Program-made: the position numbers and the translations under genes | In this document: positions 1 through 5,189 of the stretch, one piece after another | How positions within the stretch are numbered: position 1 is the stretch's first letter | How the letters are laid out: the number at the start of each line of letters is the position of its first letter | NCBI GenBank assembly: GCA_035716135.1 | Contig: DASTKD010000574.1 | Coordinates: 1-5,211 of the forward strand | DNA from: CF-113 sp035716135 | GTDB lineage: Bacteria > Chloroflexota > Ktedonobacteria > Ktedonobacterales > Ktedonobacteraceae | Reading direction: 5' to 3' | Length of the DNA: 5,211 nt | The notes under the pieces: model-generated | What the model saw: only the letters and a program-made list of their open reading frames with translations | What the model was told of the DNA's origin: nothing | The model's database searches: none

Positions 1-151
1 AGGCAGTCTTGCCCGTTTCATGCCGTATGGAAGTCACCATAGCAGTAATCTGCCTTCCATGATGTTGCAGCGACCTGACCTTATATACCTGGTAGCCAAC
101 CAGCGCCATTGTCAAAGCCATCAAACCAGCAGCAATAAGAAGTTGTATCAT
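1..151 (-). CDS. N-terminal part of a small membrane protein, DUF3592-like (partial, runs off window)
   Basis: An open minus-strand frame begins with ATG at 151-149 and stays open for 50 codons to the window edge. The start is supported by a Shine-Dalgarno AAGGG at 165-161, 9 nt upstream. The protein opens MIQLLIAAGLMALTMALVGY, one hydrophobic membrane helix (about residues 2-20). A basic stretch (YKVRSLQHHGRQ) follows, then the start of a beta strand (ITAMVTSIRHETGKTA). A short N-terminal helix followed by a 'GxxxxAxVxxI' strand is how many DUF3592 membrane proteins begin. That family resemblance is from memory and rests on 50 residues. Its biochemical role is unknown. It reads away from the insertion sequence, whose left end lies about 77 bp upstream of this start, so its native upstream region may have been replaced. 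Confidence 0.6.
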   Translation of the reverse strand, partial: MIQLLIAAGLMALTMALVGYQVYKVRSLQHHGRQITAMVTSIRHETGKTA

Positions 152-180
152 AACGATTTTCCCTTCGAAAAGACTTGCAA

Positions 181-186
181 TTTATA
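181..186 (-). promoter_or_regulatory. Possible -10 box for the DUF3592-like gene
   Basis: On the minus strand this reads TATAAA, 29 bp before the start codon at 151, a reasonable distance for a -10 element. No convincing -35 hexamer lies 16-19 bp further upstream; the best candidates (TTAGAA, TAGAAA) are poor. The intergenic stretch 152-228 is AT-rich and contains no gene. The call is weak. Confidence 0.25.
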
Positions 187-228
187 AGTAGCGCATAACT
201 TAACTTTCTAAAATTGTTTTGATAGTTA

Positions 229-250
229 ACGTGAGTTCTGGATAAGCAGA
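229..250 (+). repeat. Left terminal inverted repeat (IRL) of the IS982-type element
   Basis: The repeat begins ACGTGAGTTCTG and continues GATAAGC. It matches the reverse complement of 1197-1218 at 19 of 22 positions. The first 12 bases are identical and mismatches fall at repeat positions 13, 14 and 20. Confidence 0.85.
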
Positions 251-315
251 CCCCACTCCGATGGGCTAAGATAGGAGCAAAACCAACCGCTTCTATCAGT
301 CCATCGGAGGGGTCT
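248..315 (+). promoter_or_regulatory. Hairpin able to sequester the transposase Shine-Dalgarno
   Basis: The arms AGACCCC (248-254) plus TCCGATGG (257-264) pair with CCATCGGA (301-308) plus GGGGTCT (309-315). This gives a 15-bp stem with a 2-nt bulge (255-256) and a loop of about 36 nt. The transposase Shine-Dalgarno GGAGG (306-310, 9 nt before the ATG at 320) lies wholly inside the 3' arm. An RNA starting upstream of the element would fold and hide the site, while one starting inside the loop would lack the left arm and stay translatable. This resembles the protection from impinging transcription known for IS10 and IS50; its operation here is inferred. A weak internal -10 candidate, TAAGAT, sits at 267-272, but I see no good -35. 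Confidence 0.6.
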
Positions 316-319
316 TGCC

Positions 320-1191
320 ATGAGTGTACTCGAATTGTTTTGTGATGTCGATGATGCGCATGCTCGGCTTTGCGCCACAGCTGCAAGCCATCCAACTCGC
401 AGCAGGCAGGCAGCGAGAGCGCGGAGGCCAGCTCTACCCAAGTGAGGTGATGACGATTCTCATTCACTTTCACCAGTCGCATTATCGCACCTTTAAAGCC
501 TATTACACCGAACAGGTCCAGGTTCATCTGACCAGCGAATTTCCTCATCTGGTCAGCTATCAGCGCTTTGTGGCTCTCATGCCGTCAGTGCTGGTTGCTC
601 TGCTGGCCTACTTGCAAAGCCGCTATGGAACTTGCACGGGCATCAGCTTCATTGACTCGACTGCTTTGCAAGTGTGTGATCCCAAACGGATCAGCCAGCA
701 TCGCGTCTTTGCCATCGATGCACAACGTGGCAAGACCAGCATGGGCTGGTTTTACGGCTTCAAGCTGCACCTGGCGGTCAATGATCGAGGCGAGCTCCTG
801 GCTTGTTGTCTGACTCCTGGCAATGTGGATGAGCGGACTCCGGTTCCCCACCTGGTGAAAGAACTGCGAGGCAAGTTGTTTGGAGATCGTGGCTACATTT
901 CCGCTCCCCTGACGCAGTTGCTCTTTGAACACGGGCTGCATCTCATCACCAGACTGCGCAAGAACATGAAGAATCATCTCATGCACCTGTCGGACAAACT
1001 GTTGCTGCGCAAGCGAGCGATCATTGAGTCCATTATTGACCAACTCAAGAATATGCGCGCAGATTGAACATTCTCGTCACCGCAGCCCAACCAATTTTGT
1101 CGTCCATTTGTTAGCTGGACTTCTTGCCTACAGCTTTCAAGACAAAAAGCCAGGTCTGCATCTCGATGAACACGCTCTCCTGGCGGCTTGA
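320..1191 (+). pseudogene. IS982-family DDE transposase, disrupted by two frameshifts
   Basis: The transposase would catalyse cut-and-paste movement of the surrounding element. The native start is ATG 320 with GGAGG 9 nt upstream, reading MSVLELFCDVDD (320-355), a typical IS982 N-terminus. The frame then moves by +1 near 356 and continues RMLGFAPQL... uninterrupted to 1058. A second +1 shift at about 1059 restores the tail QIEHSRHRSPTNFVVHLLAG... (1060-1188), ending TGA 1189-1191. Bridging both shifts gives about 289 residues, the normal family length. The central frame holds the family core: LYPSEVMTILIHFHQSHYR, then FIDST (first catalytic Asp), KTSMGWFYGFKLHL, LTPGNVDERTPVP, KLFGDRGY (second Asp) and RKRAIIES (Glu). 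The whole DDE triad is therefore present. Without frameshifting, translation from ATG 320 stops at TGA 443-445. Sequencing error is an alternative to genuine decay, though two independent errors is a stretch. Confidence 0.85.
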
Positions 1192-1196
1192 TCCGT

Positions 1197-1218
1197 TCGG
1201 CTTAAACAGAACTCACGT
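1197..1218 (+). repeat. Right terminal inverted repeat (IRR) of the IS982-type element
   Basis: Its reverse complement begins ACGTGAGTTCTG and continues TTTAAGCC, matching the left end at 19 of 22 positions. It starts 5 bp after the transposase stop. The sequence just outside, from 1219, is coding sequence of the interrupted PQQ-repeat gene on the minus strand. Confidence 0.85.
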
Positions 1219-1656
1219 GATCCAATAAAATGCCTGTCATTGGTTTGCCAGAGCAACTTACCATTCGTCGCGTTGAGAGCGTAGATAGCGCTATCTCCTG
1301 GAACGATGTAAACAACGCCGTTGGCTATAGTGACAGGCGCAGTTAATATTTTTGGTATTGTATAAGCCCAGAGGACTTTCCCACTTTTGCTTTCAAGCTT
1401 TTCTACTGTATTATCAAAGGTAACGTAGAAGTCAGGTTGAATAGCAGATGTAGCGGTAGCGTGTGATATAGCTGTCGCTTTTTTTGTCACCTGCTTGTTA
1501 GTAATTTCTTTATGCTGGTGGGCAAGGTTGAAGATGACGGCCATGCTTCCCACCAGGAGAATAAACAGGACGGCGGCAGCCAGCCAGCCCAGGCGTTGAG
1601 GCTGTGAATGTCGCGGCGGAAAAGAACCTGGGATCAGAATGATTTTTCCGCCTCAT
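1219..1656 (-). pseudogene. Membrane-anchored PQQ-repeat (beta-propeller) protein, 5' fragment, frameshifted and cut by the IS
   Basis: This is the beginning of a protein with a short basic cytoplasmic tail, one membrane helix and an external PQQ/quinoprotein-like propeller. The likely start is ATG 1656-1654 (MRRKNHSDPRFF...). A run of four A/T at 1620-1623 puts this frame out of register with the downstream one. Removing one T of the sense-strand run joins them as ...PRFFPPRHSQPQRLGW followed by AAAVLFILLVGSMAVIF, a clear membrane anchor (restored residues about 22-42). A Ser/Thr/Ala-rich linker follows, then two PQQ-type blades marked by GKVLWAY and GKLLWQ with the strand GVVYIVPGDSAIYALNATNG between them. 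About 145 residues remain. Reading past 1219 enters the IS. Without the frameshift repair, the only in-frame start is GTG 1553, which would cut off most of the anchor. The gene lies about 40 bp after the glycosyltransferase stop, suggesting a former operon. Its ligand and role are unknown. Confidence 0.7.
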
Positions 1657-1695
1657 TGCGCTATTCACTGTTACTATCGCGCCGGGCGGAAAAAT
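1615..1695. repeat. Three copies of GGCGGAAAA, alternating orientation
   Basis: GGCGGAAAA occurs at 1615-1623 (plus), as the inverted form ATTTTTCCGCC at 1642-1652, and as GGCGGAAAAAT at 1685-1695 (plus). The second and third copies form a perfect 11-bp inverted repeat with a 32-nt spacer. The spacer contains the presumed start codon of the PQQ gene (1654-1656). The cluster spans the gap between the glycosyltransferase stop and the PQQ start. It is not a standard intrinsic terminator, because the A/T tracts lie on the outer sides of the stem in the wrong orientation for a 3' U-tract on either strand. It may be an operator array, an RNA hairpin around the start codon, or chance. Confidence 0.45.
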
Positions 1696-1696
1696 G

Positions 1697-2944
1697 TCAC
1701 AGGATACCCTTTAGACGTTTGAATGCCATAATTTCGTCTGCCGCGCGTAAATAACCTTGCGCCACGCCGAACGACTTGCCGAGTCGCGCGCTCGCCTGTT
1801 GATAAGCGGGTTGAGCCAGCATTGCTTCCGCGATGGATCGCAATTTCGAGGCGGTAAGGCGGGTGCGGCGCAGCGTTCTTCCGGCTCCAAGCTGGGTGAT
1901 GCGCTGCCCGACCAGGTTCTGATCGGCGGATTGGGGGATGACCATGAGCGGCACGCCGTAGTATAACGCCTCGCTCACGCTGTTCATGCCGCCGTGTGTG
2001 ATGAACAGGGCTGTACGCGGCAATAGTTCTAACTGGGGAACGAAGTCTTTCACGATAAAATTGTGGGGAATCATGCCTAAAGCGGCAATATCAGTTCTGG
2101 TGCCAACAGACATCACTACCTGCCGGTCGCTACTGCCAAACGCCTCGCAGCAAGCGCGGTAAAAGTCTGTTTTTTCATTAAACACCGTCCCCAGTGAAAT
2201 ATAGATGACCGGCGCGTCACCCAATGCGTCGAAAGGAAATGAGACAGGATCGGAGCGTGTGACGATGGAGGGACCAACGAACTTGAAACTCTCATCGAGC
2301 AGTTCCGCGAATGGCTGAAATTGTTTGGTGGTGTAGACGATGTTGAGCGGCGCGCGATTGGAAAACATATCGATCAGGTGGGGTTGCGCAATGCCGTATA
2401 TTTTATGCAGCGCTCTCCCAAGCGCTCGAAAACGCGCAAGCTCCGCCATTCCTCCAAGAGCCATGCGCATCATATCGTCCATAGGATTGCTGAAGAGCAG
2501 CCTGCCATTGCCCGGCGTTTTGAAGACCTGCCGGACATTTTGCATGGTGAATGGAGGAATGGCAAAGGTGGTCATCGAGCAAATCGACGGCACACCCATA
2601 ATTTGCGCAATGTACCTGCCCCAGGGAGACAGGCCATCGTGAATGATGTAATCAGGCTTTTCCTCTCTTACCTGCGGCAAGAGCGCGACGAGCGAAGCTT
2701 GAGCGTTCTGGAGCAGCATATACGCGACCTTAATCATACTTTCGTCTATCTGTGTCTCGCCATTAAGAAAGGGGGTGGAGGAATTGCGAAAGGTGGCTCC
2801 CGCGCCCTCAATGACCTGCTGAAACGCGCTGCCGGTGGAATAATAGATAACCTGCTCGCCGCGCCGCGCCAGTTCCGCGACCAGGGGCAAGGTGGGATAG
2901 GTATGACCGTGCGCCGCGATATTGAAAAATAGCACTTTAGACAT
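1697..2944 (-). CDS. MGT-family (macrolide-type) GT1 glycosyltransferase
   Basis: This is a 415-residue, GT-B fold, cytosolic glycosyltransferase of family GT1. It would move a sugar from an NDP-sugar to a small hydrophobic acceptor such as a macrolide, polyketide or flavonoid. The N-terminal acceptor domain begins MSKVLFFNIAAHGHTYPTLP, with the family HGH motif (His12/His14, one the likely catalytic base). IIHDGLSPWG (about 101-109) holds the usual partner Asp. The C-terminal nucleotide-sugar domain starts after VIYISLGT (247-253). It carries the signature FITHGGMNSVSEALYYG (314-330) followed by VPLMVIPQSADQ (331-342), whose final Asp-Gln contacts the sugar, then RITQLGAG. Length is normal for YjiC/OleD-type enzymes. 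ATG 2944 is chosen because AGGGA (2955-2951) lies 6 nt upstream; the frame extends 35 codons further, but that stretch is not homologous-looking and a start at MQGKT would overlap this site. The acceptor cannot be predicted. Self-resistance, drug inactivation and natural-product tailoring are all possible. Confidence 0.9.
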   Translation of the reverse strand: MSKVLFFNIAAHGHTYPTLPLVAELARRGEQVIYYSTGSAFQQVIEGAGATFRNSSTPFLNGETQIDESMIKVAYMLLQNAQASLVALLPQVREEKPDYIIHDGLSPWGRYIAQIMGVPSICSMTTFAIPPFTMQNVRQVFKTPGNGRLLFSNPMDDMMRMALGGMAELARFRALGRALHKIYGIAQPHLIDMFSNRAPLNIVYTTKQFQPFAELLDESFKFVGPSIVTRSDPVSFPFDALGDAPVIYISLGTVFNEKTDFYRACCEAFGSSDRQVVMSVGTRTDIAALGMIPHNFIVKDFVPQLELLPRTALFITHGGMNSVSEALYYGVPLMVIPQSADQNLVGQRITQLGAGRTLRRTRLTASKLRSIAEAMLAQPAYQQASARLGKSFGVAQGYLRAADEIMAFKRLKGIL

Positions 2945-2993
2945 TGTTTTTCCCTGCATACGTACAAGCTGAACGGATATATATGCATATTTT

Positions 2994-3023
2994 ATCTTAT
3001 GGTTTGCTCGTGAACTCATGCAA
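2994..3023 (-). promoter_or_regulatory. Possible promoter for the glycosyltransferase gene
   Basis: On the minus strand TTGCAT (3023-3018) is followed after 18 bp by TAAGAT (2999-2994), about 50 bp before the start at 2944. Both hexamers are only partial matches to consensus. Nearby AT-rich sequence offers other -10 candidates, and a 10-bp palindrome ATATGCATAT lies downstream at 2981-2990 and could be an operator. If real, this promoter is back to back with the strong rightward one, with -35 boxes 6 bp apart. Confidence 0.3.
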
Positions 3024-3029
3024 ATAAAT

Positions 3030-3059
3030 TTGACATCCCTGAAAATCAAAGACTATACT
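3030..3059 (+). promoter_or_regulatory. Near-consensus sigma-70/sigma-A promoter for the tatD-ligase operon
   Basis: A perfect -35 hexamer TTGACA (3030-3035) is followed after an 18-bp spacer by TATACT (3054-3059), five of six matches to the -10 consensus. Transcription would begin near 3066, leaving a leader of about 65 nt before the TTG start at 3131. It is the best promoter in the window and suggests constitutive housekeeping-type expression of the two downstream genes. Confidence 0.75.
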
Positions 3060-3116
3060 TTATGAAGTAAACGTTTGTTGCGGTCGCCCTGGAAAATCGT
3101 CCCGGTTGTTATTGCG

Positions 3117-3122
3117 AAAGGA
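3117..3122 (+). promoter_or_regulatory. Ribosome-binding site that fixes the TTG start of tatD
   Basis: AAAGGA lies 8 nt before TTG 3131. The protein from this TTG begins (M)LVDSHCHID, placing the family's metal-binding HxH exactly where TatD proteins have it. No ATG or GTG lies in frame between the site and the motif, so TTG is the likely start. Confidence 0.7.
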
Positions 3123-3130
3123 CACCTCGA

Positions 3131-3910
3131 TTGCTCGTCGATAGCCACTGCCACATTGACACCGCTCGTTTCAATGCCGACCGCGAAGCCGTCATTCAGT
3201 CCGCCTTTGAGGGAGGCGTTACTCGCATCATTGATCCGGGGTGTGATCTCGCTTCGAGCGAACATGCTCTGGCTCTGGCGAAGGCGCATCCTGGTATGAT
3301 CTTCGCGGGCGTCGGCACGCACCCGCATGACGCGACTACCTACAACGAAGAGGTAGGCGCGCATTACCGCAAGATGGCGAAAGAGCCGGAAGTGGTGGCG
3401 ATTGGCGAGTTCGGGCTGGATTATTTTCGGATGCTTTCGCCGCGTGACACGCAACGCGCCGTATTTGTGGCACATCTTGAGCTGGCACGCGAATGCCATC
3501 TGCCCTGCATCATTCATGTGCGCGACTCACACGATGATGTGATCGAGCTGTTGCGAGCGCATGGGCAGGGATTGCGCGGCGTCTTTCATTGCTTCTCAGG
3601 CGATGTGGCGCAGGCGGAGGAATGCCTCGCATTCGAGGGCTTCATGCTCTCGTTCGCCGGGCCGCTCACGAAACAGGGCAACGCGCTGCCAGACGTGGCG
3701 CGTATGGTTCCGCTGGAGCGCGTGCTGGTCGAGACCGATAGCCCCTACCTGGTGCCAAAGCCCCTGCACGCGAAACGCAACGAACCTCTTTTTGTTAAAT
3801 ATGTGGCTGAAAAGCTGGCGGAAATTCGGGGCGTGACGTTAGAAGAGATTGCCCGCGTCACCACCGCTAACGCCGTTCGTCTGTTTGGTCCTGGAGAATC
3901 TGCACGATGA
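3131..3910 (+). CDS. tatD: TatD-family metal-dependent hydrolase/nuclease
   Basis: This is a 259-residue TIM-barrel amidohydrolase-type protein of full family length. TatD proteins are cytosolic metal-dependent 3'-5' exonucleases acting on DNA or RNA, and some members have other roles such as D-aminoacyl-tRNA deacylation. All family landmarks are visible: DSHCHID (His6, His8), VGTHPHD (His64, His66), GEFGLDY (Glu93, metal bridging), CIIHVRDS (His129), VFHCFSGD (His153), ETDSPYL (Asp203, catalytic) and the late RNEP motif (217-220). It starts at TTG with a good AAAGGA site and follows a strong promoter. Its stop TGA overlaps the next gene's ATG in an ATGA arrangement, so the two are very likely one transcript with coupled translation. 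In many bacteria tatD sits beside metG; here the partner is a cysteine ligase. The exact substrate cannot be read from sequence. Confidence 0.93.
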   Translation: MLVDSHCHIDTARFNADREAVIQSAFEGGVTRIIDPGCDLASSEHALALAKAHPGMIFAGVGTHPHDATTYNEEVGAHYRKMAKEPEVVAIGEFGLDYFRMLSPRDTQRAVFVAHLELARECHLPCIIHVRDSHDDVIELLRAHGQGLRGVFHCFSGDVAQAEECLAFEGFMLSFAGPLTKQGNALPDVARMVPLERVLVETDSPYLVPKPLHAKRNEPLFVKYVAEKLAEIRGVTLEEIARVTTANAVRLFGPGESAR

Positions 3911-5091
3911 AATTGTTCAACACGCTATCCCAATCGCTGGAAGACTTTGTTCCGCTCGAAGACAGGAAGGTACGCATCTACGTATGTGGCGTCACGCCCT
4001 ATGACACGACGCACCTGGGTCATGCCTTCACGTATGTCTCCTTCGATACACTGATTCGCTACCTGGAATCGCGCGGCTATACCGTCAATTATGTGCAGAA
4101 CGTGACCGACATCGACGACGATATTTTGCGCAAGTCGCGCGAACTGGGCTTGACGTGGGATGACCTGGGAAACCGCGAAACCGCGCGTTTTTTACGCGAT
4201 ATGGACGCGCTCAACGTGCGCCGCCCCAACGTCTACGCGCGCGCCACCGAAGAAACGCCAGCCATGATCGAAATTGTGCAAACCCTGCTTGCCGAGGGTT
4301 ACGCCTATGAAAGCGGCGGCAGCGTCTATTACAGCGTCAAACGCGACCCCGATTTTGGCAACCTGGGCCGCGCTATCGGCCTGAACGACTATGCCGCCAT
4401 GCTGACCATCGCCAATGAGCGCGGCAATTTCCCCGACGACCCGCGCAAACGCGACCCGCTCGACTTCGTGCTATGGCAGGCGCAGGCACCCGGCGAACCG
4501 GTGTGGCCCAGCCCCTGGGGTCCCGGTCGTCCCGGCTGGCATATCGAGTGTAGCGCCATGTCGATGAAATATCTTGGCCCGCAAATCGACATTCACGGCG
4601 GCGGGGCAGACCTGGCCTTCCCGCATCATACCTGCGAGATCGCGCAATCCGAACATTTTACAGGCATGACCCCTTTCGCGCGCATCTGGATGCACACGGG
4701 CATGGTGCATCAGGACGGCGAAAAGATGAGCAAATCGCTGGGCAACCTGACACTGGTAAGCGATCTGCTCAAAAGGTACAGCGCCGATGCCATTCGCATC
4801 ACCCTGCAAAATCACCACTATCGCTATCCCTGGGAATGTTTCCCCGAAGACCTGCAAGTCGCCACCGAAACGGTCGCCCTCTTCCAGCGCGTGCGCGACA
4901 TCACCGGCGACCAGAGCGGCGAAGATCGCGTCTTGCACGACCTCTTTATGGCCGCCATGGAAAACGACCTGAACACGCCGCAAGCGTTGTTTCTCTTGCG
5001 CCAGGCAGCGGAAGCCGCTGTCGCCAACAAAGACGCGAATGGTGGCGCGGAGATTTTGCGATTGACGAAGATATTGGGATTGACAGTGTGA
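3907..5091 (+). CDS. Class I cysteine ligase: MshC-like / CysRS homologue lacking the tRNA-binding tail
   Basis: The 394-residue enzyme has the class I aminoacyl-tRNA synthetase catalytic core and should activate cysteine with ATP as cysteinyl-AMP. Cys27 (IYVCG), Cys215 (WHIECSA) and His240 with Glu244 (FPHHTCE) match the zinc site that selects cysteine in CysRS. HLGH (36-39) and KMSKS (273-277) are the ATP motifs. Several stretches resemble MshC, the mycothiol-pathway ligase joining cysteine to GlcN-inositol: VTPYDTTHLGHA, GEPVWPSPWGPGRPGWHIEC, WMHTGMVHQDGEKMSKSLGN and NHHYRYPWE. The protein ends after MENDLNTPQALFLL...ILGLTV, where CysRS (usually over 450 residues) continues into its anticodon-binding domain; MshC is about 410. 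Glu244 is CysRS-like, so the motif set is mixed. The start ATG 3907 overlaps the tatD stop, with GGAG 10 nt upstream. The stop is TGA 5089-5091. Automatic annotation would probably say cysteine--tRNA ligase; I favour an MshC-like or other non-tRNA ligase. Confidence 0.85.
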   Translation: MKLFNTLSQSLEDFVPLEDRKVRIYVCGVTPYDTTHLGHAFTYVSFDTLIRYLESRGYTVNYVQNVTDIDDDILRKSRELGLTWDDLGNRETARFLRDMDALNVRRPNVYARATEETPAMIEIVQTLLAEGYAYESGGSVYYSVKRDPDFGNLGRAIGLNDYAAMLTIANERGNFPDDPRKRDPLDFVLWQAQAPGEPVWPSPWGPGRPGWHIECSAMSMKYLGPQIDIHGGGADLAFPHHTCEIAQSEHFTGMTPFARIWMHTGMVHQDGEKMSKSLGNLTLVSDLLKRYSADAIRITLQNHHYRYPWECFPEDLQVATETVALFQRVRDITGDQSGEDRVLHDLFMAAMENDLNTPQALFLLRQAAEAAVANKDANGGAEILRLTKILGLTV

Positions 5092-5123
5092 CATGGCCTA
5101 TTGAACTTCGGCGACCAAATGCC

Positions 5124-5162
5124 CCCTTCATCCGTAGGGGCGGGGGAGGAGCGGATGAGGGG
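5124..5162. repeat. G-rich intergenic inverted repeat / hairpin
   Basis: CCCTTCATCCG (5124-5134) pairs with CGGATGAGGGG (5152-5162) to give an 11-bp stem with one G-U pair and a 17-nt loop. It starts about 30 bp after the ligase stop, so it may end or stabilise the operon mRNA. No T-tract follows, so a classic intrinsic terminator is not supported. GC-rich hairpins of the 'GTAGGGGCG' kind look to me like the dispersed intergenic repeats of Ktedonobacteria, which is an impression only. Confidence 0.5.
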
Positions 5163-5165
5163 AGG

Positions 5166-5189
5166 GGACGCTTGGCGTCGCCCGCGTCC
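5166..5189. repeat. Second GC-rich hairpin with two alternative pairings
   Basis: GACGC (5167-5171) can pair with GCGTC (5175-5179) across a TTG loop. Alternatively GGACGC (5166-5171) can pair with GCGTCC (5184-5189). The two folds exclude each other. The rest of the window to 5211 shows no gene start and no further structure. Together with the hairpin just upstream, this looks like one composite intergenic repeat. Confidence 0.4.

Larger units (their letters stand above)
229..1218 (+). mobile_element. IS982-family insertion sequence, about 990 bp, transposase broken
   Basis: The element is bounded by imperfect 22-bp inverted repeats at 229-250 and 1197-1218 and contains a single plus-strand transposase gene of IS982 type. 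Size (about 1 kb), one ORF, and a stop codon only 5 bp before the right repeat all fit the family. The flanks (outside left ...TGATAGTTA, outside right GATCCAATA...) share no clear direct repeat, so a target-site duplication is absent or lost. The right end interrupts a PQQ-repeat protein gene. The transposase has two frameshifts, so this copy is probably not autonomous, although its ends look intact enough to be moved by a related transposase. The exact outer boundary could be off by a base or two. Confidence 0.85.

Noticed and set aside
81..548. 155-codon minus-strand frame crossing the left end of the IS
   Set aside because: It joins antisense transposase sequence to the IS end and flank in a composite frame. 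In the left part the DUF3592-like frame has a start, a ribosome-binding site and a membrane helix, and this one does not.
585..1043. 152-codon minus-strand frame inside the IS
   Set aside because: It is a shadow of the conserved transposase core, and IS982 elements encode a single protein.
1137..1218. C-terminal extension of the PQQ-protein frame into the IS
   Set aside because: The last roughly 26 residues (from about REFCLSRT) are encoded by the inverted repeat and the antisense of the transposase tail, so they are not native protein.
1642..1695. Intrinsic terminator between the glycosyltransferase and PQQ genes
   Set aside because: The 11-bp inverted repeat has its A/T tracts reversed, so no U-tract follows the stem on either strand, and the loop contains a start codon.
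2321..2932. 203-codon plus-strand frame opposite the glycosyltransferase
   Set aside because: The product is rich in Arg, His and Gly, has no domain I recognise, and mirrors a well-supported GT1 gene.
2945..3049. Longer glycosyltransferase start, 35 codons upstream
   Set aside because: The extra residues do not resemble the family N-terminus, and AGGGA is ideally placed for ATG 2944.
3053..3517. 154-codon minus-strand frame over the promoter and tatD start
   Set aside because: It overlaps the best promoter and the TatD metal motifs on the other strand and has no recognisable content.
4471..5094. 207-codon open frame antisense to the ligase gene
   Set aside because: It lies opposite a gene with clear family motifs throughout, shows no recognisable domain, and is explained by the GC-rich codon pattern of the real gene.
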